From: Mycoplasmataceae bacterium
GTDB taxonomy: Bacteria; Bacillota_I; Bacilli_A; Mycoplasmatales; Mycoplasmoidaceae
Direction of reading: 5' to 3'
NCBI GenBank assembly: GCA_031273215.1
Contig: JAISSF010000010.1
Location: forward strand, 1-49,097
Length of the DNA: 49,097 bases
Made by a program: the position numbers and the translations under genes. Below, one piece after another: positions 33,620 to 44,003 of this stretch. The first letter of the stretch is position 1. Every line of letters starts with the position of its first letter. Below the pieces are notes generated by a model, which worked only from the letters and a program-made list of their open reading frames with translations, was not told where the DNA came from and did not search any database.

Positions 33620-34036
33620 ATGACAAAAAAATTTGTAGAATACATAACAAAGGAGTTTATAGAATTATGCTATAAAGCACAATATGCTTCTCCAAAAGAA
33701 CTTTCAGTGCTACTTTTCCCTAATGGACAAATATGTGTTAATTTTTCATGTTTAAAAGATAGTGCAAGACATTATAGCGAAATTATTGGGATTCTTAGAG
33801 AAGAAATGAGAAAGTCTGAAAATAAAGAATTAGTTTTTAAAGATGATATCGAATGGCTGGTTAATTCAAGAAATGTAAGGAACCATTACGAGCGTCTTCC
33901 AAAACTTGATGAAAATGGAAATATGAGAGATGAATATTTTATGTCCCTTTCTAGATTAATGAGTTTTATTCAGCAACTTTTTAAACCATATAACTTAAAA
34001 TGAGAAGATTTCTTTCTTCAAAACTTTTAAGTATTA
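33620..34036 (+). CDS. HEPN-like protein with RX4H motif
   Basis: A 138-residue all-helical protein. Near residues 93-98 it has SRNVRNHYERL, i.e. Arg-Asn-x3-His, the RX4-6H motif of HEPN ribonucleases with the favoured polar residue after Arg. HEPN domains act as RNA-cutting toxins or in abortive infection. It lies in the defence island, has its own promoter, and one Trp TGA (34001). No antitoxin-like nucleotidyltransferase is adjacent. Family assignment rests on the motif and helical pattern only. Confidence 0.55.
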
Positions 34037-34078
34037 ATTGATTTTTTATATGCCTTCTTTAATTTAAATTAAGAAATA

Positions 34079-34261
34079 CTATTCAATAAGTTGTTTAATT
34101 CTTGAGTCAGTTAACATTCTATTTACATTATCACAGTATAATTTGCTATTATCTTTGCTGGAATTCAATTCAATAACGGTTTTGTCAAATAATTCATTTA
34201 GCTCCAAAATATCTAAGCAATCATCAATTTTATCAACCAAAAAATTTATAGCCAAAGGCAA
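34079..34261 (-). CDS. Small protein downstream of hsdR, unknown
   Basis: A possible 60-residue acidic helical protein starting at TTG 34261, ending RIKQLIE. TATAAT-like boxes lie 5-6 nt upstream. It is 19 nt past the hsdR stop and convergent with the HEPN-like gene. No family recognised; it could be a small partner of either neighbour or not real. Confidence 0.4.
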   Translation of the reverse strand: MPLAINFLVDKIDDCLDILELNELFDKTVIELNSSKDNSKLYCDNVNRMLTDSRIKQLIE

Positions 34262-34280
34262 TAATTATTATATATTATAA

Positions 34281-37200
34281 TTACTTTTCTTCTTTAATAT
34301 AGGAACTAGAAATATCAAAGAATTTTTCAAAAAATGATTTTAGCTTTTGAATAATTGAACGTTTAATTTTAGGACGATTACTATCTTTAGAAAATCTTGA
34401 AATTTTAGGTATAATTTTGCTTATCTCTGTCCCGTTTTCTTTTATTTCACCATCCCTAAAACAAGCATTAACATATTTGTATGTTTCTTCATGATTCAAA
34501 TCGTCAGATTTAATTATCGATTCTAATTCTTCTCTCTTGCATTGATCAATAAATTGTATTCATTCTTGCTTTTTTTCAGAATTAATTTGTTTTATAAATT
34601 CTTCTATTAATTCTTTTTTCAATCTCAAAGAAGGCGAACTGCTAATTGCTTTATTAATCTGTGACAATATTTCTTTATTTTTACAATGTGAATCATGGTA
34701 TTTTTCTACTAAATGAAGTATGTAGTCTATATTAATTTCTGTTTGTTTAACTAGTTCTAATTCAAATATCAAATCATCATTTATATTTTCTTTATCAGCT
34801 CCGGAATTATTTCTTAATTTATTGTATAAATCTAAATACACACTTTGATAATCTTGGAATTGCATTTCAGTTAAGATTTCACTTCCAATAAACTCGTCAA
34901 ATGAAGAAAGTATATTTTTAACTTTCAATATTCCACCAAATAATTTAATAAATTCTTTCTCATTTTGTTCTCCAATAATTTGTAATGACCCAAATTTTTC
35001 TTCTAACTTATTAATTAGTTCCTTATACCCCTCTATTCTTTTTCCATCTTTTTCGTATCCATTATAATATTCGCTAAATGTTTTTAATAAAACAATACCC
35101 TTCGCATCTCTATCTCCGAATAAAGAAATGGATTCATCTACATTTTTCTCTAAATCTCTAAAACACACTATATTACCAAATGTTTTAACTTCATTTAATA
35201 TTCTGTTGGTTCTACTGAATGCTTGTAGAAGTCCGTGAAGTCTTAGATTCTTATCTACCCATAATGTATTCAATGTTGTTGCATCAAAACCAGTTAAAAA
35301 CATATTAACAACAATTAAAATATCTAGACCTTTTTGTTTCATTCTTAGAGAAATATCTTTGTAATAGTTTTGGAATCCTTCTTTATTATCACCAGATGTA
35401 GAAAAATTAGTATTAAACATAGAGTTATAGTCTTTAATACTATGCTCTAAAAACTCTCTAGAACTTTTTTCCATTCCTTCTACTTCAAACTCTTCTTCGC
35501 CGAGAACACCATCAAGAGGATCTTCTTCATTTGGTGAGAAACTAAAGATTGTTGCAATTTTAAGTTTTGAATTTTCGGGTAGATTGTTTTGTTGTTTAAA
35601 GAATTCCTCATAATATTTTTTTGCCGCTTCTATACTTTGAACTGCGAATATAGAATTGAAACCATTAATACGTTGTTGTTTTAATTCGTAATATCTATTT
35701 CTTGCTGTTTTTTGAGCAAAATGTTCAAGTATATATTTTGTAACAGCGGATATTCTTTCTTTTGATAGTAAAGCAGCTTCAGTATCTATTTTAAGAGTTT
35801 GACCCAATATGTTATCTTTAGCTTTAATCGTATTAACATAGTCTACTCTAAAAGGCAAAACATTGTTATCATTAATTGCATCTATTATTGTATATGAGTG
35901 TAATCTTGCTCCAAATGCTTGTTCGGTAGTTTTTAGGTTAATAGAGTTAGAAGAAGATGAATTAGCGGCAAATATTGGAGTACCAGTAAAACCAAAAATG
36001 TAATAATTTTTAAAATAATCAGTTATATTCTTGTGAAATTCACCAAATTGACTTCTATGACATTCATCAAATATTAAAACAACATTTTGCTTATAAATTT
36101 CATGAATAGAATTCAGCTTTATAAACTGGTTCATCTTTTGTATAGTAGTTACCAATATTCTTTTATTAGAATCTTCTAATCCTTTTTTAAGTTCTTTAGT
36201 ATCTTTACTACCATTAACACTATTTTTTTGGAATTTGTCATATTCTTTCATTGTTTGATAATCCAAATCTTTTCTATCAACTATGAAAATAGTTTTACTA
36301 ATACAATCCATCTTAGAAACTAATTGTGCGGTTTTGAATGAAGTCAGGGTTTTACCTGAGCCTGTTGTGTGTCAAATATATCCACCAGCATCAACAGTTC
36401 CTTGTTTTTTGTAGTTAGTAGAGATTTCAATTCTGTTAATAATTTTTTCTGTGGCAACAATTTGATATGGTCTCATAACCAATAATTCTTCATCACTGGT
36501 ATATACACAATATTTAGTTAATATGTTTAATAATGCGTGTTTCGCGAAAAATGTTTTACAAAAGTCTACTAAGTCAGGAATAGTTTTGTTTTTTTCGTCT
36601 GCTCATCAAGATGTGAATTCGAAACTATTAGAAGTTTTCTTGATATTTGGTTTATTTCCTTGTTGGTCTTGACGTATTTTTTTGTCTCTAGTTGTGTTAG
36701 AGTAATATTTCGTATGTGTTCCATTGCTTATAACGAATAACTGGATATATTCATATAAACCATTACCAGATCAAAAACTTTCTCTTCCATATCGTTTAAT
36801 TTGGTTGAACGCTTCCTTAATTGCAACGCCACGTTTTTTAAGTTCGATATGAACTAGAGGTAAACCGTTGACAAGAATAGTAACATCATAACGATTTTCT
36901 TGTGAACCAACAGTCTCGTATTGATTTATAACTTGCAAGGTATTTGCATGTATATTGTTTTTGTTAATTAAATAAATGTTTTTAGTTGTGCCATCATCCA
37001 GCTTTATGTTATGTATGTAATCCTCTTGTATAATTTTGGTTTTTTCTTTAATTCCCTTAGAATCATTAGCAATAATATTAGTAAATAAATAATTTCATTC
37101 TTTTTCGCTAAACTTGTAGTTATTTAACTTTTCTAATTGTGTTCGTAGGTTTGATATTAGTTTTTCTTCACTATTGATGTCTAAATATTCGTATGCTTGA

Positions 37201-37334
37201 GACTTTAATTGTTCAATAAATGATTTTTCTGATTCGGCTTCAGATTGATATGAAGTTTGTGTTTTCCTTTCCGATATATATTCTGATACAACAGTAGTAT
37301 CTGGTGTTTGCATTACAATTTTATTTTTAGACAC
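34281..37334 (-). CDS. hsdR: Type I restriction enzyme, R (motor and nuclease) subunit
   Basis: A 1,017-residue HsdR that translocates and cuts unmodified DNA. The N-terminal nuclease shows [15 protein letters not shown] (the PD-(D/E)xK core); motor motifs include [10 protein letters not shown] (Walker A), [11 protein letters not shown] (DEAD-type) and FGFTGTPIF, later [19 protein letters not shown] and QAFSRTNRI. The full frame needs several Trp TGA codons; without them it would appear as three fragments. Start is GTG 37334, overlapping the HepT-like gene by 8 nt. Last gene of the hsd operon. Confidence 0.95.
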
Positions 37335-37704
37335 CCTTCACCTCCCTTAACAACTTACAATACTTTCTTAGCACTTTTATTTCCTCTTCTGTATTAGTAG
37401 GATATTCCTTGTATTTAATAACATTGTGTCCTACTCTTACTCTAATATTTCATAAATCCTTGTACTGACTTTTCGCAATAGGTGTCCCAAATTCATCGCA
37501 TAAAGTATTTGCGATATGTAAAATTTTAAAATGCATTGCATCATTTATTAACATATGTTCATAATATGGCGACATACCTTTTGTGGAAATACCATTATAC
37601 ATAATTGTTGGTTCATTATTTTCAATATCAAAACTCTTCAAATAGTTATTTATTAATTCAATTTCATCGATTGCACGTCCAATTTCAAAGGTTTTTCTAT
37701 ACAT
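37327..37704 (-). CDS. HepT/DUF86-like HEPN protein inside the hsd operon
   Basis: A 125-residue helical protein between hsdS and hsdR. The central NDAMHFKILHIANTLCDEF resembles the HepT (DUF86) helix with DAVxxxLxxIGEA, and the later LWNIRVRVGHNVI places an RX4H motif where HepT has its catalytic RX4HXY. The Tyr after His is not conserved, so the active site is degenerate or altered. It overlaps hsdS by 1 nt and hsdR by 8 nt, so its expression is tied to the restriction system. No MNT antitoxin gene accompanies it. Confidence 0.6.
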
Positions 37705-38921
37705 TAAACATTTACCTCCTCAAAACTTAGCAATTTCGTTCTGTAGAATTCATATTGTTTGTTTCTCAGTTCGATTTCTTTAGGCAAACCGTTTGAAATA
37801 TTATTAACAATTTCATAGAATTTATTTAGCTGCTCAGCTATGGTGTTTTGTACATCAATATGCGGAATAGGAATGATTACTTCAGATAAAAGTTTTTTTG
37901 AAACATTAAAACGTGTTACACCAAAAGCTGTTTTGATAATTTGTTCTCTAACATTTTTTGATCGAAATAAAAATTTTAAAAAGTCAGGGTTAAATAAATT
38001 TTTATTTTCAATTCTCAAACCGAAGCAAAAACTATTTAAATAAAGTTTTTCATTTGTTTTCTTTGTCAATACCGAAGTCATGCCGACTTCTAGAGGTGTC
38101 TCGGATGAACCAGTGAAAATTACGTCGGAGTATTCTATTGTGTTTTGTTTTTCATTCTCACTTATTTTTACCTTAGAACCAATATCGATATTTAGAGAAA
38201 TATTATCAAAAACATTCATATATGTAATAAGTTTAGAATTACCATTTGAAAAATCATCCTTTGTCTTCCCTGTTAGTCCTGAATAAAACTTTCCTATTTC
38301 ACTAATTTTCATCATCCTTATTCCCCCCCCCTCTGGGAATGTCAATAATTTATTTTTATAGTATTCATATTGTTTCTTTCTCGCTTCCAGCTCCGCTTCC
38401 AGCTCCGCTTCCAGCTCCGCTTCTAATGAAGAAAACTTATCTAATATTTCAACTATTTTGTCTTGAACTTCAATTGGTGGCACTGGGATTTTTATCAACA
38501 TTAATGAATTGATATCTAGTGTAGGGTATGTGGCTTTTTCTGGATAAAATTTCTGTATACAATCGGTTAATAAATAATACAAGAATTTCACTAGTAGTTT
38601 GCTTTTATTTTTGGAAGTAAATAAATGATTGTTCGAACTAACAAATTTTCCGTTTCAATATTTTAGATTAGCATATCTAGCTATACCTGCTGATATTACT
38701 TCACCCTCACATATATTTTCACCCGCCAGTTCTTTTGTTGTGTATCAAGTATTATTACTTAATGGCAATAAACGAACTTCATTTGTGCCTTGTAAAATCA
38801 TATTTTGCATAATATTTGCGGGTACTTGCTTAAATCCGCCATGCTTAACGATTTCTGAAAATATCATAAATTGTACACCTTTAGGGCACATTTTTTTAAT
38901 GAGTTCTTTTATGTTATCCAT
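37704..38921 (-). CDS. hsdS: Type I restriction specificity subunit with repeat tracts
   Basis: A 405-residue HsdS: two target-recognition halves, each ending in a conserved helix. Half 1 has PPIEVQDKIVEILDKF then the coiled region with KKQYEYYKNKLLTF; half 2 has PHIDVQNTIAEQLNKF then NKQYEFYRTKLLSF. Between them are the ELEA repeat (12-bp units at 38383-38423) and nine G (38323-38331) encoding Gly197-199, then MMKISEIGKFY, which looks like the start of a second HsdS. The frame is open, so the fused two-domain form is ON. The ATG overlaps the hsdM stop by one base. Confidence 0.93.
38323..38331 (-). repeat. Poly-G9 tract between the two halves of HsdS
   Basis: Nine C on the plus strand. A length change would end translation soon after the first target-recognition half, while two ATG codons just downstream could start the second half. 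Confidence 0.85.
38383..38423 (-). repeat. 12-bp tandem repeats encoding ELEA in HsdS
   Basis: Three full copies of GCTTCCAGCTCC and part of a fourth. They encode repeated Glu-Leu-Glu-Ala in the central spacer helix, comparable to the TAEL repeats of EcoR124I, whose copy number changes the recognised site spacing. Confidence 0.85.
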
Positions 38922-40474
38922 TATTTTTCAATCTCCTCCACTATTTTATCAATTTCGTTTCTTAAATTATCGACCTTAGCTACAGTTTCTTTTATTTGTT
39001 CGTTTAATACTTCAATATTGATAACTTCAGTAGTATTTTGTGATTGTATATATGTATTTGTAGTTAAGTTATATGAGGCATTTTTGATTTTGCTATTGCT
39101 AACAACTTTAGCTATATATTCAACATCTTTTCTTTCTTTATACAAATTCAATATATCATTTATATTTTCTTCCGAAAGTTTATTTTTTGTGTTTGTTCTT
39201 ACAAATTTTTGAGATGCATCAATAAACAATACATCATCAGATTTTTTTGATTTTTTTACAACCAATATACACGTAGAAATTGCAGTCCCAAAGAATAAGT
39301 CAGATGGTAATTGAATGATACAATCAACATAGTTATTATCAACTAAATATTTTCTAATTTTTTGTTCTGCGCCACCTCTATATAAAATACCAGGGAAAAC
39401 AACTATAGATGCTGTACCATTGGTAGATAATCATTTTAAACAATGCATTATAAAAGCGAAGTCGGCTTTAGACTTAGGTGCTAATACACCAGCAGGTGAG
39501 AATCTAGGATCGTTGATTAATAAAGGGTTTGAGTCCCCTTGTCAGTGAACAGAATATGGAGGGTTAGAAACAATTGCCTCAAATGGTTCGTCATTTATAT
39601 GTTGTGGATTGATTAATGTATCTCCACGTGCAATATTAAATTTTTCATAGTTAATATCGTGTAAGAACATATTAATACGACATAAGTTATATGTAGTAGG
39701 ATTTAGTTCTTGTCCATAGAACCCTTGGTGGACATTGTCTTTACCTAATATTTTAGCAAATTTTAAAAGTAGAGAACCAGAACCACAAGCGGGATCATAT
39801 ACTTTATTCACACTGGTTTTGCCTACAACAGCAATTTGTGTTAATAATTCCGATACTTCTTGAGGTGTAAAAAATTCCCCCCCCGATTTTCCAGCCTTAG
39901 ACGCATACATTCCCATTAAAAATTCATATGCATCTCCGAACAAATCAATTGAGTTATCCTTGTAATTTCCAAAATTAAGTTTTCCGATAGAATCAATTAA
40001 TTTTACTAATCTATCATTTCTCTCTAAAACAGTTACTCCCAATTTGTTGGAGTTAACATCATAATCGTCGAACAAACCTTTGATATCTTGTTCACTATCT
40101 GTACCAATCGAAGAAGCTTCAATTTCATTTAGTATTTTAGAAATGTGTTCGTTTAAATGCTCGCTATAATCTTTGTCTGTTTTAGATTTATTTCAAACAT
40201 TATTAAATAAGCCAGATGGCTTTATAAAAAAACCTTTTTCTTTTACAATATCTTCTTTTGCATTTAAAGCATCTTCATCTGAAAGTTTTTCATATTCTTC
40301 ATTATCCGTTTCCTTTATATAAGAAACTAAATTTTCGCTTATAAATCTGTAGAATAAAGTACCTAATATGTATTGTTTAAAATCTCATCCATCAACAGCA
40401 CACCTTTGTTCTTCAGCTATTTTTCAAATTGTTTTAAAAAGTTCTTGACGTTCTGTATCTTTTTTATTGTCCAT
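38921..40474 (-). CDS. hsdM: Type I restriction-modification DNA methyltransferase subunit
   Basis: A 517-residue HsdM (N6-adenine methylase). Motifs: [27 protein letters not shown] (SAM-binding motif I) and [11 protein letters not shown] (catalytic NPPY). Eight G (39877-39884) encode the Gly pair of GGEFFTP, so slippage would remove the whole methylase domain. The frame is open (ON). TATAAT (40481-40486) is 6 nt before the ATG, making it the first gene of hsdM-hsdS-HepT-like-hsdR. Confidence 0.96.
39877..39884 (-). repeat. Poly-G8 tract in the GGEFFTP motif of HsdM
   Basis: Eight C on the plus strand in the coding sequence of HsdM; a slippage here would truncate the protein before the SAM-binding motif. 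Confidence 0.8.
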
Positions 40475-40480
40475 ATTTAT

Positions 40481-40486
40481 ATATTA
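40481..40486 (-). promoter_or_regulatory. -10 box for the hsd operon
   Basis: TATAAT on the minus strand, 6 nt before the hsdM ATG; predicts a leaderless operon mRNA. Confidence 0.55.
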
Positions 40487-40536
40487 TAAATACCTCCCAA
40501 TTTTAAGATTTAACCAACACTCCCACCATTTCTATA

Positions 40537-40542
40537 TATAAT
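40537..40542 (+). promoter_or_regulatory. -10 box for rplK-rplA
   Basis: TATAAT about 67 nt before the rplK ATG. This leaves a 5' leader of about 60 nt, longer than most here, with two GATTAAT copies. A leader fits possible autoregulation by L1, which I cannot show from sequence. Confidence 0.5.
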
Positions 40543-40609
40543 ATAAATATTAGCAGTAGGAGATTAATATAAGATTAATCGTTAATACTACACTAAAGCG
40601 AAATAACTT

Positions 40610-41065
40610 ATGGCTATCAAAGAATTAAAGAGAATTGCAAAAATACAACTAATAGGAGGACAAGCTCGTCCAGGTCCAGCTTTAGCTTCTATTGGTATTA
40701 ACATGGCTGAATTTACTAAACAATTTAATGACCAAACTAAATCTAGAAATGGTGAAACAGTAAGAACTACTATTTGAGCTTATAGTGATAAATCATTTAC
40801 ATTCACTATTAAAGATACTGAACCAGCTTCTATTATGATTAAGAAAGCTGCTAATGTAAAAACTGCCGGAAAACACCAAATCAATGATAATGTTGCTACT
40901 ATCTCTAAAGAACAAGCATTAGAAATTGCTAGAAAGAAAATGGTAGATATGAATGCTTATGATGAAGAAATGGCTTTAAGAATGATTGCTGGTACTGCTA
41001 AACAAATGGGAATTAAAATTAAAGATGTAGACTTAACACCTGTAAAGAATGGAGGTAAGAAATAA
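40610..41065 (+). CDS. rplK: 50S ribosomal protein L11
   Basis: A 151-residue L11 with [21 protein letters not shown] near the N-terminus and the C-terminal rRNA-binding domain ([32 protein letters not shown]). It forms part of the GTPase centre. One Trp TGA (TTIWAYSDK). Overlaps rplA by one base. Confidence 0.97.
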
Positions 41066-41751
41066 TGAAATTTAGATCTAAAAGATATCAAGAATTAAGA
41101 AAAGCAATTAACCCTACTACTATTTACTCTGTAGCGGATGCATCTAAATTAGCACTAGAAAGCGCTAACACTAAATTCCCTAGTTCTATTGACATCGTTA
41201 TTAAATTAAACTTAGATACAACTAAAGCAGAACAACAACTAAGAGGAAACTTAGCTTTACCTCACTACTTCGGAAAAACTACTAAAGTATTAATCTTAGA
41301 TGATAACTTAATGGCTGCTGATGCTCAAGCTGCTGGTATTGACTTCTTTGGTGGTGATGACCAAATTGCTAAAATTAAAGAAGGTTGATTAGACTTTGAC
41401 GTAATGATTACTACTCCTAAGTTCATGCCTGAATTATCTAAATTAGGTAAAATTTTAGGTCCTAAAGGTTTAATGCCTAACCCTAAATTAGGCACAGTTA
41501 CTCCTAAACCATTAGAAGTTGCCAAAGAATTCAAGAAAGGTAAATATAACTACCGTACTGATACATATGGTAACATCCACATGCCTATTGCTAGTTCTAA
41601 AGCTACCGCTGAACAATTAAGTGAAAACATTAAGTTCTTTGTAGACTTCATTAAAACAAAGAGACCTGCTACTATTAAAGGTGACTTCTTCCAAAAGATC
41701 TATATTAAATCTTCTATGGGTCCTAGTATTAAAGTACAATTGCCTAATTAA
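41065..41751 (+). CDS. rplA: 50S ribosomal protein L1
   Basis: A 228-residue L1 of normal length, with SIDIVIKLNLDTTKAEQQL, GKILGPKGLMPNPKLGTV and the C-terminal MGPSIKVQL. L1 forms the mobile stalk at the E site and often represses its own operon. One Trp TGA at about 41386. YbaB follows after 2 nt. Confidence 0.97.
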
Positions 41752-41753
41752 TT

Positions 41754-42056
41754 ATGAATATGCAAGCAATGATGGCTCAAGCACAAAAGATGCAAAAAGA
41801 GCTTGAGAAAAAAATAAGTGAATTCAGTGCTAAAGCTTTTGAATATAGTTATAAGAATGATTCTATTGTAGTTATTATTAAAGGAGACCTAACTATCTTA
41901 GACATTAAGATTAATGATGTATTAGTTGATCCAGAAGATAAACAAACACTACAAGAAATGATTTGTGAAGCTGTTAATGCTGCTGTTAGTGGAGTTAACC
42001 AAGATAGAGAAGCAATTCAAAATAGCGTTAGTAGCAAAGGAGGAATGCCTTTCTAA
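41754..42056 (+). CDS. ybaB: YbaB/EbfC family nucleoid-associated protein
   Basis: A 100-residue DNA-binding protein. The N-terminal helix (MQAMMAQAQKMQKELEKK) and a compact beta core (IVVIIKGDLTILDIKIND) match YbaB/EbfC dimers. Overlaps plsC by one base; co-transcribed with rplK-rplA. Confidence 0.85.
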   Translation: MNMQAMMAQAQKMQKELEKKISEFSAKAFEYSYKNDSIVVIIKGDLTILDIKINDVLVDPEDKQTLQEMICEAVNAAVSGVNQDREAIQNSVSSKGGMPF

Positions 42057-42880
42057 TGAAAACATTAATTAAAGTATTAAAGGCTATTGGTTATGGTCTT
42101 GCTTATCCTTTTGTAGGTATTGGGTTAATAATTAGTTTCTCTAGTGCTAAAAGAGCTGCTAAGAAATACCGTAAAGCGCCTAATAAAGTATTTTTAGAAA
42201 ATAGATATTATGTAGTTTACAAACTAATTAACCGTGTATTATTTTTAAAAAGAATTAAAGTACAACACGATAGATTAAGTAAAGTGCCAACAACTCCTTG
42301 TCTATTTGTATATAACCACAAATCTAATTTAGATGCGTTAATCTTAATTAAATTACTATATGAATATAAAGCAGAATACTTTAATGGTTTTAAAATGAAA
42401 TTTGTAGCTAAACAAGAACTAAACAAAAAGAAAGGTGTTGTTACTGCTGTTATGGATTTAATTGATACACTTTATATCGATAGAGATAACATCCGTCAAC
42501 AACTACAAGTATTTGATCAACAAAATGAATCTATTAAAAATAAATATAGTATCGTTATTGCTCCTGAAGGTACAAGAGTTCCTGGAGATGAGTTTGGAGA
42601 ATTCAAAGCCGGCGCATTTAAAGTAGCTTATACTAATATGACTCCTATTCAACCAATCGTGATTTATGGTTCAAGTGGATTATTATTTGATAAAGATAAA
42701 ACTAATACAAATAAATCTAGACAAGTATATGTTAACTTTATGCCTTACTTAAAACCATTTAACTTCCACACTCATAATATCGAATATCTAAGCAATGAAG
42801 TAAAGAATGATATGCAAAATACATATGACCAAATTAAAGCTAGAGTTAGAGAGAATAGAAAAGTATTCGAAGAGAACTAA
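42056..42880 (+). CDS. plsC: 1-acyl-glycerol-3-phosphate acyltransferase
   Basis: A 274-residue membrane acyltransferase that makes phosphatidic acid. The HX4D motif is NHKSNLD (His88, Asp93), followed by FNGFKMKFVAKQEL and the APEGTR glycerol-phosphate motif. One N-terminal membrane segment. Its stop overlaps the convergent lspA-tsaB gene by 4 nt. Confidence 0.93.
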   Translation: MKTLIKVLKAIGYGLAYPFVGIGLIISFSSAKRAAKKYRKAPNKVFLENRYYVVYKLINRVLFLKRIKVQHDRLSKVPTTPCLFVYNHKSNLDALILIKLLYEYKAEYFNGFKMKFVAKQELNKKKGVVTAVMDLIDTLYIDRDNIRQQLQVFDQQNESIKNKYSIVIAPEGTRVPGDEFGEFKAGAFKVAYTNMTPIQPIVIYGSSGLLFDKDKTNTNKSRQVYVNFMPYLKPFNFHTHNIEYLSNEVKNDMQNTYDQIKARVRENRKVFEEN

Positions 42881-43983
42881 ATCGCTTCTTTTATATATAA
42901 GGGTTTAACCTCATTACTTTTAGTTAATACAAAATCATTTAAGTGAAACAACATATTAGCAAAGATATCTGCTGATTCAAAATCTTTATATACCGGTAGT
43001 TTATATTCACTAATTATTTTTTCTAGTTCTTCATCATTATGAATAGCAATTGGTTTAACTAATTTGTTTTTTTTATAAATAGCTGTGTAATATTTCTTTC
43101 CCCGAGCATCTAAAATAGAAATACCTTCATCTTTAACTTGTAGTTTATTAGATTCTATTGTGTAAATGTTTAAAGGTTTGATATTACTTCATACTTTAAC
43201 GATAATTGAGCCAATACGATCTCCAGTAAAACTACCAGGACCTATAGTAATATAGATGTTATCAATTTGGTTAGGTTGTACTTTCGCATATTTTAATAAT
43301 TTACGAATATGTTCAATAGCTACATCTGTTAAGTTATTATTAGTAGGAATTGATTTTCTAATATTAATTTCTATCCCTTGAAATAAGCAAATATTTAAAT
43401 GTTTTTGAGTTGTATCAATAAATAAGTTAATTGGTTTATTTTTATTTACATTCTTTTCTAAATTAACAACCATGCCAATAATTGTGTAAATAATAAAAGC
43501 AACTAAGAATAAAATTGTACCTCCAACCACACACATATCGGGAACATTGAAAATTGAACCACCAACCATATTATTACTAAATTGTAAATAATCTAAAACT
43601 TTGTTTTTCACTAATTCATTTCCAACCATTTTAGGTACCATTCTATCAAAGAAGTTAAATAAGCCACCAAAACCAATACCACTAATAGTAACTAGATACT
43701 CTCATTTATTGATAAATAAGATCATTACGGTTAATAAAATCAAGGGAAATAATATTTGAAAGAATGTAATCATCACACTATTACCCATACTAAAAGCACC
43801 ATTAGCGTTTAAAGCGACAATTATGTGGATAAAACCTTCTTGATTCCCATAAGTACCACCTTCTCCTAATTTCCTTGCTCATAAGCTTAAAATAAGTGAA
43901 GGAATAAGTAAAATAATCATGGTAGAAATGATAAATATACTTCTACGTATTAGATCGTTCTTTTTTACATTTAATTTTAGCAT
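42877..43983 (-). CDS. Fusion of lipoprotein signal peptidase (LspA) and TsaB
   Basis: A single 368-residue frame. Residues 1 to about 160 are LspA: four membrane helices, NANGAFSMGN, GFGGLFNFFDRMVPK (first catalytic Asp) and IFNVPDMCVVGG (second). From about residue 165 it is TsaB, a partner of TsaD in making t6A on tRNA: INLFIDTTQKHLNICLF, ITIGPGSFTGDRIGS and ISILDARGKKYYTAIY. Trp TGA codons are needed; none of the junction codons is a stop. The two activities are unrelated. TATAAT at 43990-43995 is 6 nt before the ATG. Confidence 0.85.
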
Positions 43984-43984
43984 T

Positions 43985-43996
43985 TTATAATTATAA
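43985..43996. promoter_or_regulatory. Second shared palindromic -10 region of divergent genes
   Basis: TTATAATTATAA is a perfect palindrome giving TATAAT on both strands (43992-43997 plus, 43990-43995 minus). Each box lies 6 nt before its start codon; only 20 nt separate the two ATG codons. Confidence 0.65.
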
Positions 43997-44003
43997 TAAT
44001 TAT

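Noticed and set aside
34037-34078. Palindrome TTAATTTAAATTAA as terminator
   Set aside because: Only A/T pairs with no loop or T run; likely chance in AT-rich DNA.
34281-37334. hsdR as three broken fragments
   Set aside because: The breaks are TGA codons at Trp positions; with TGA as Trp the frame is intact.
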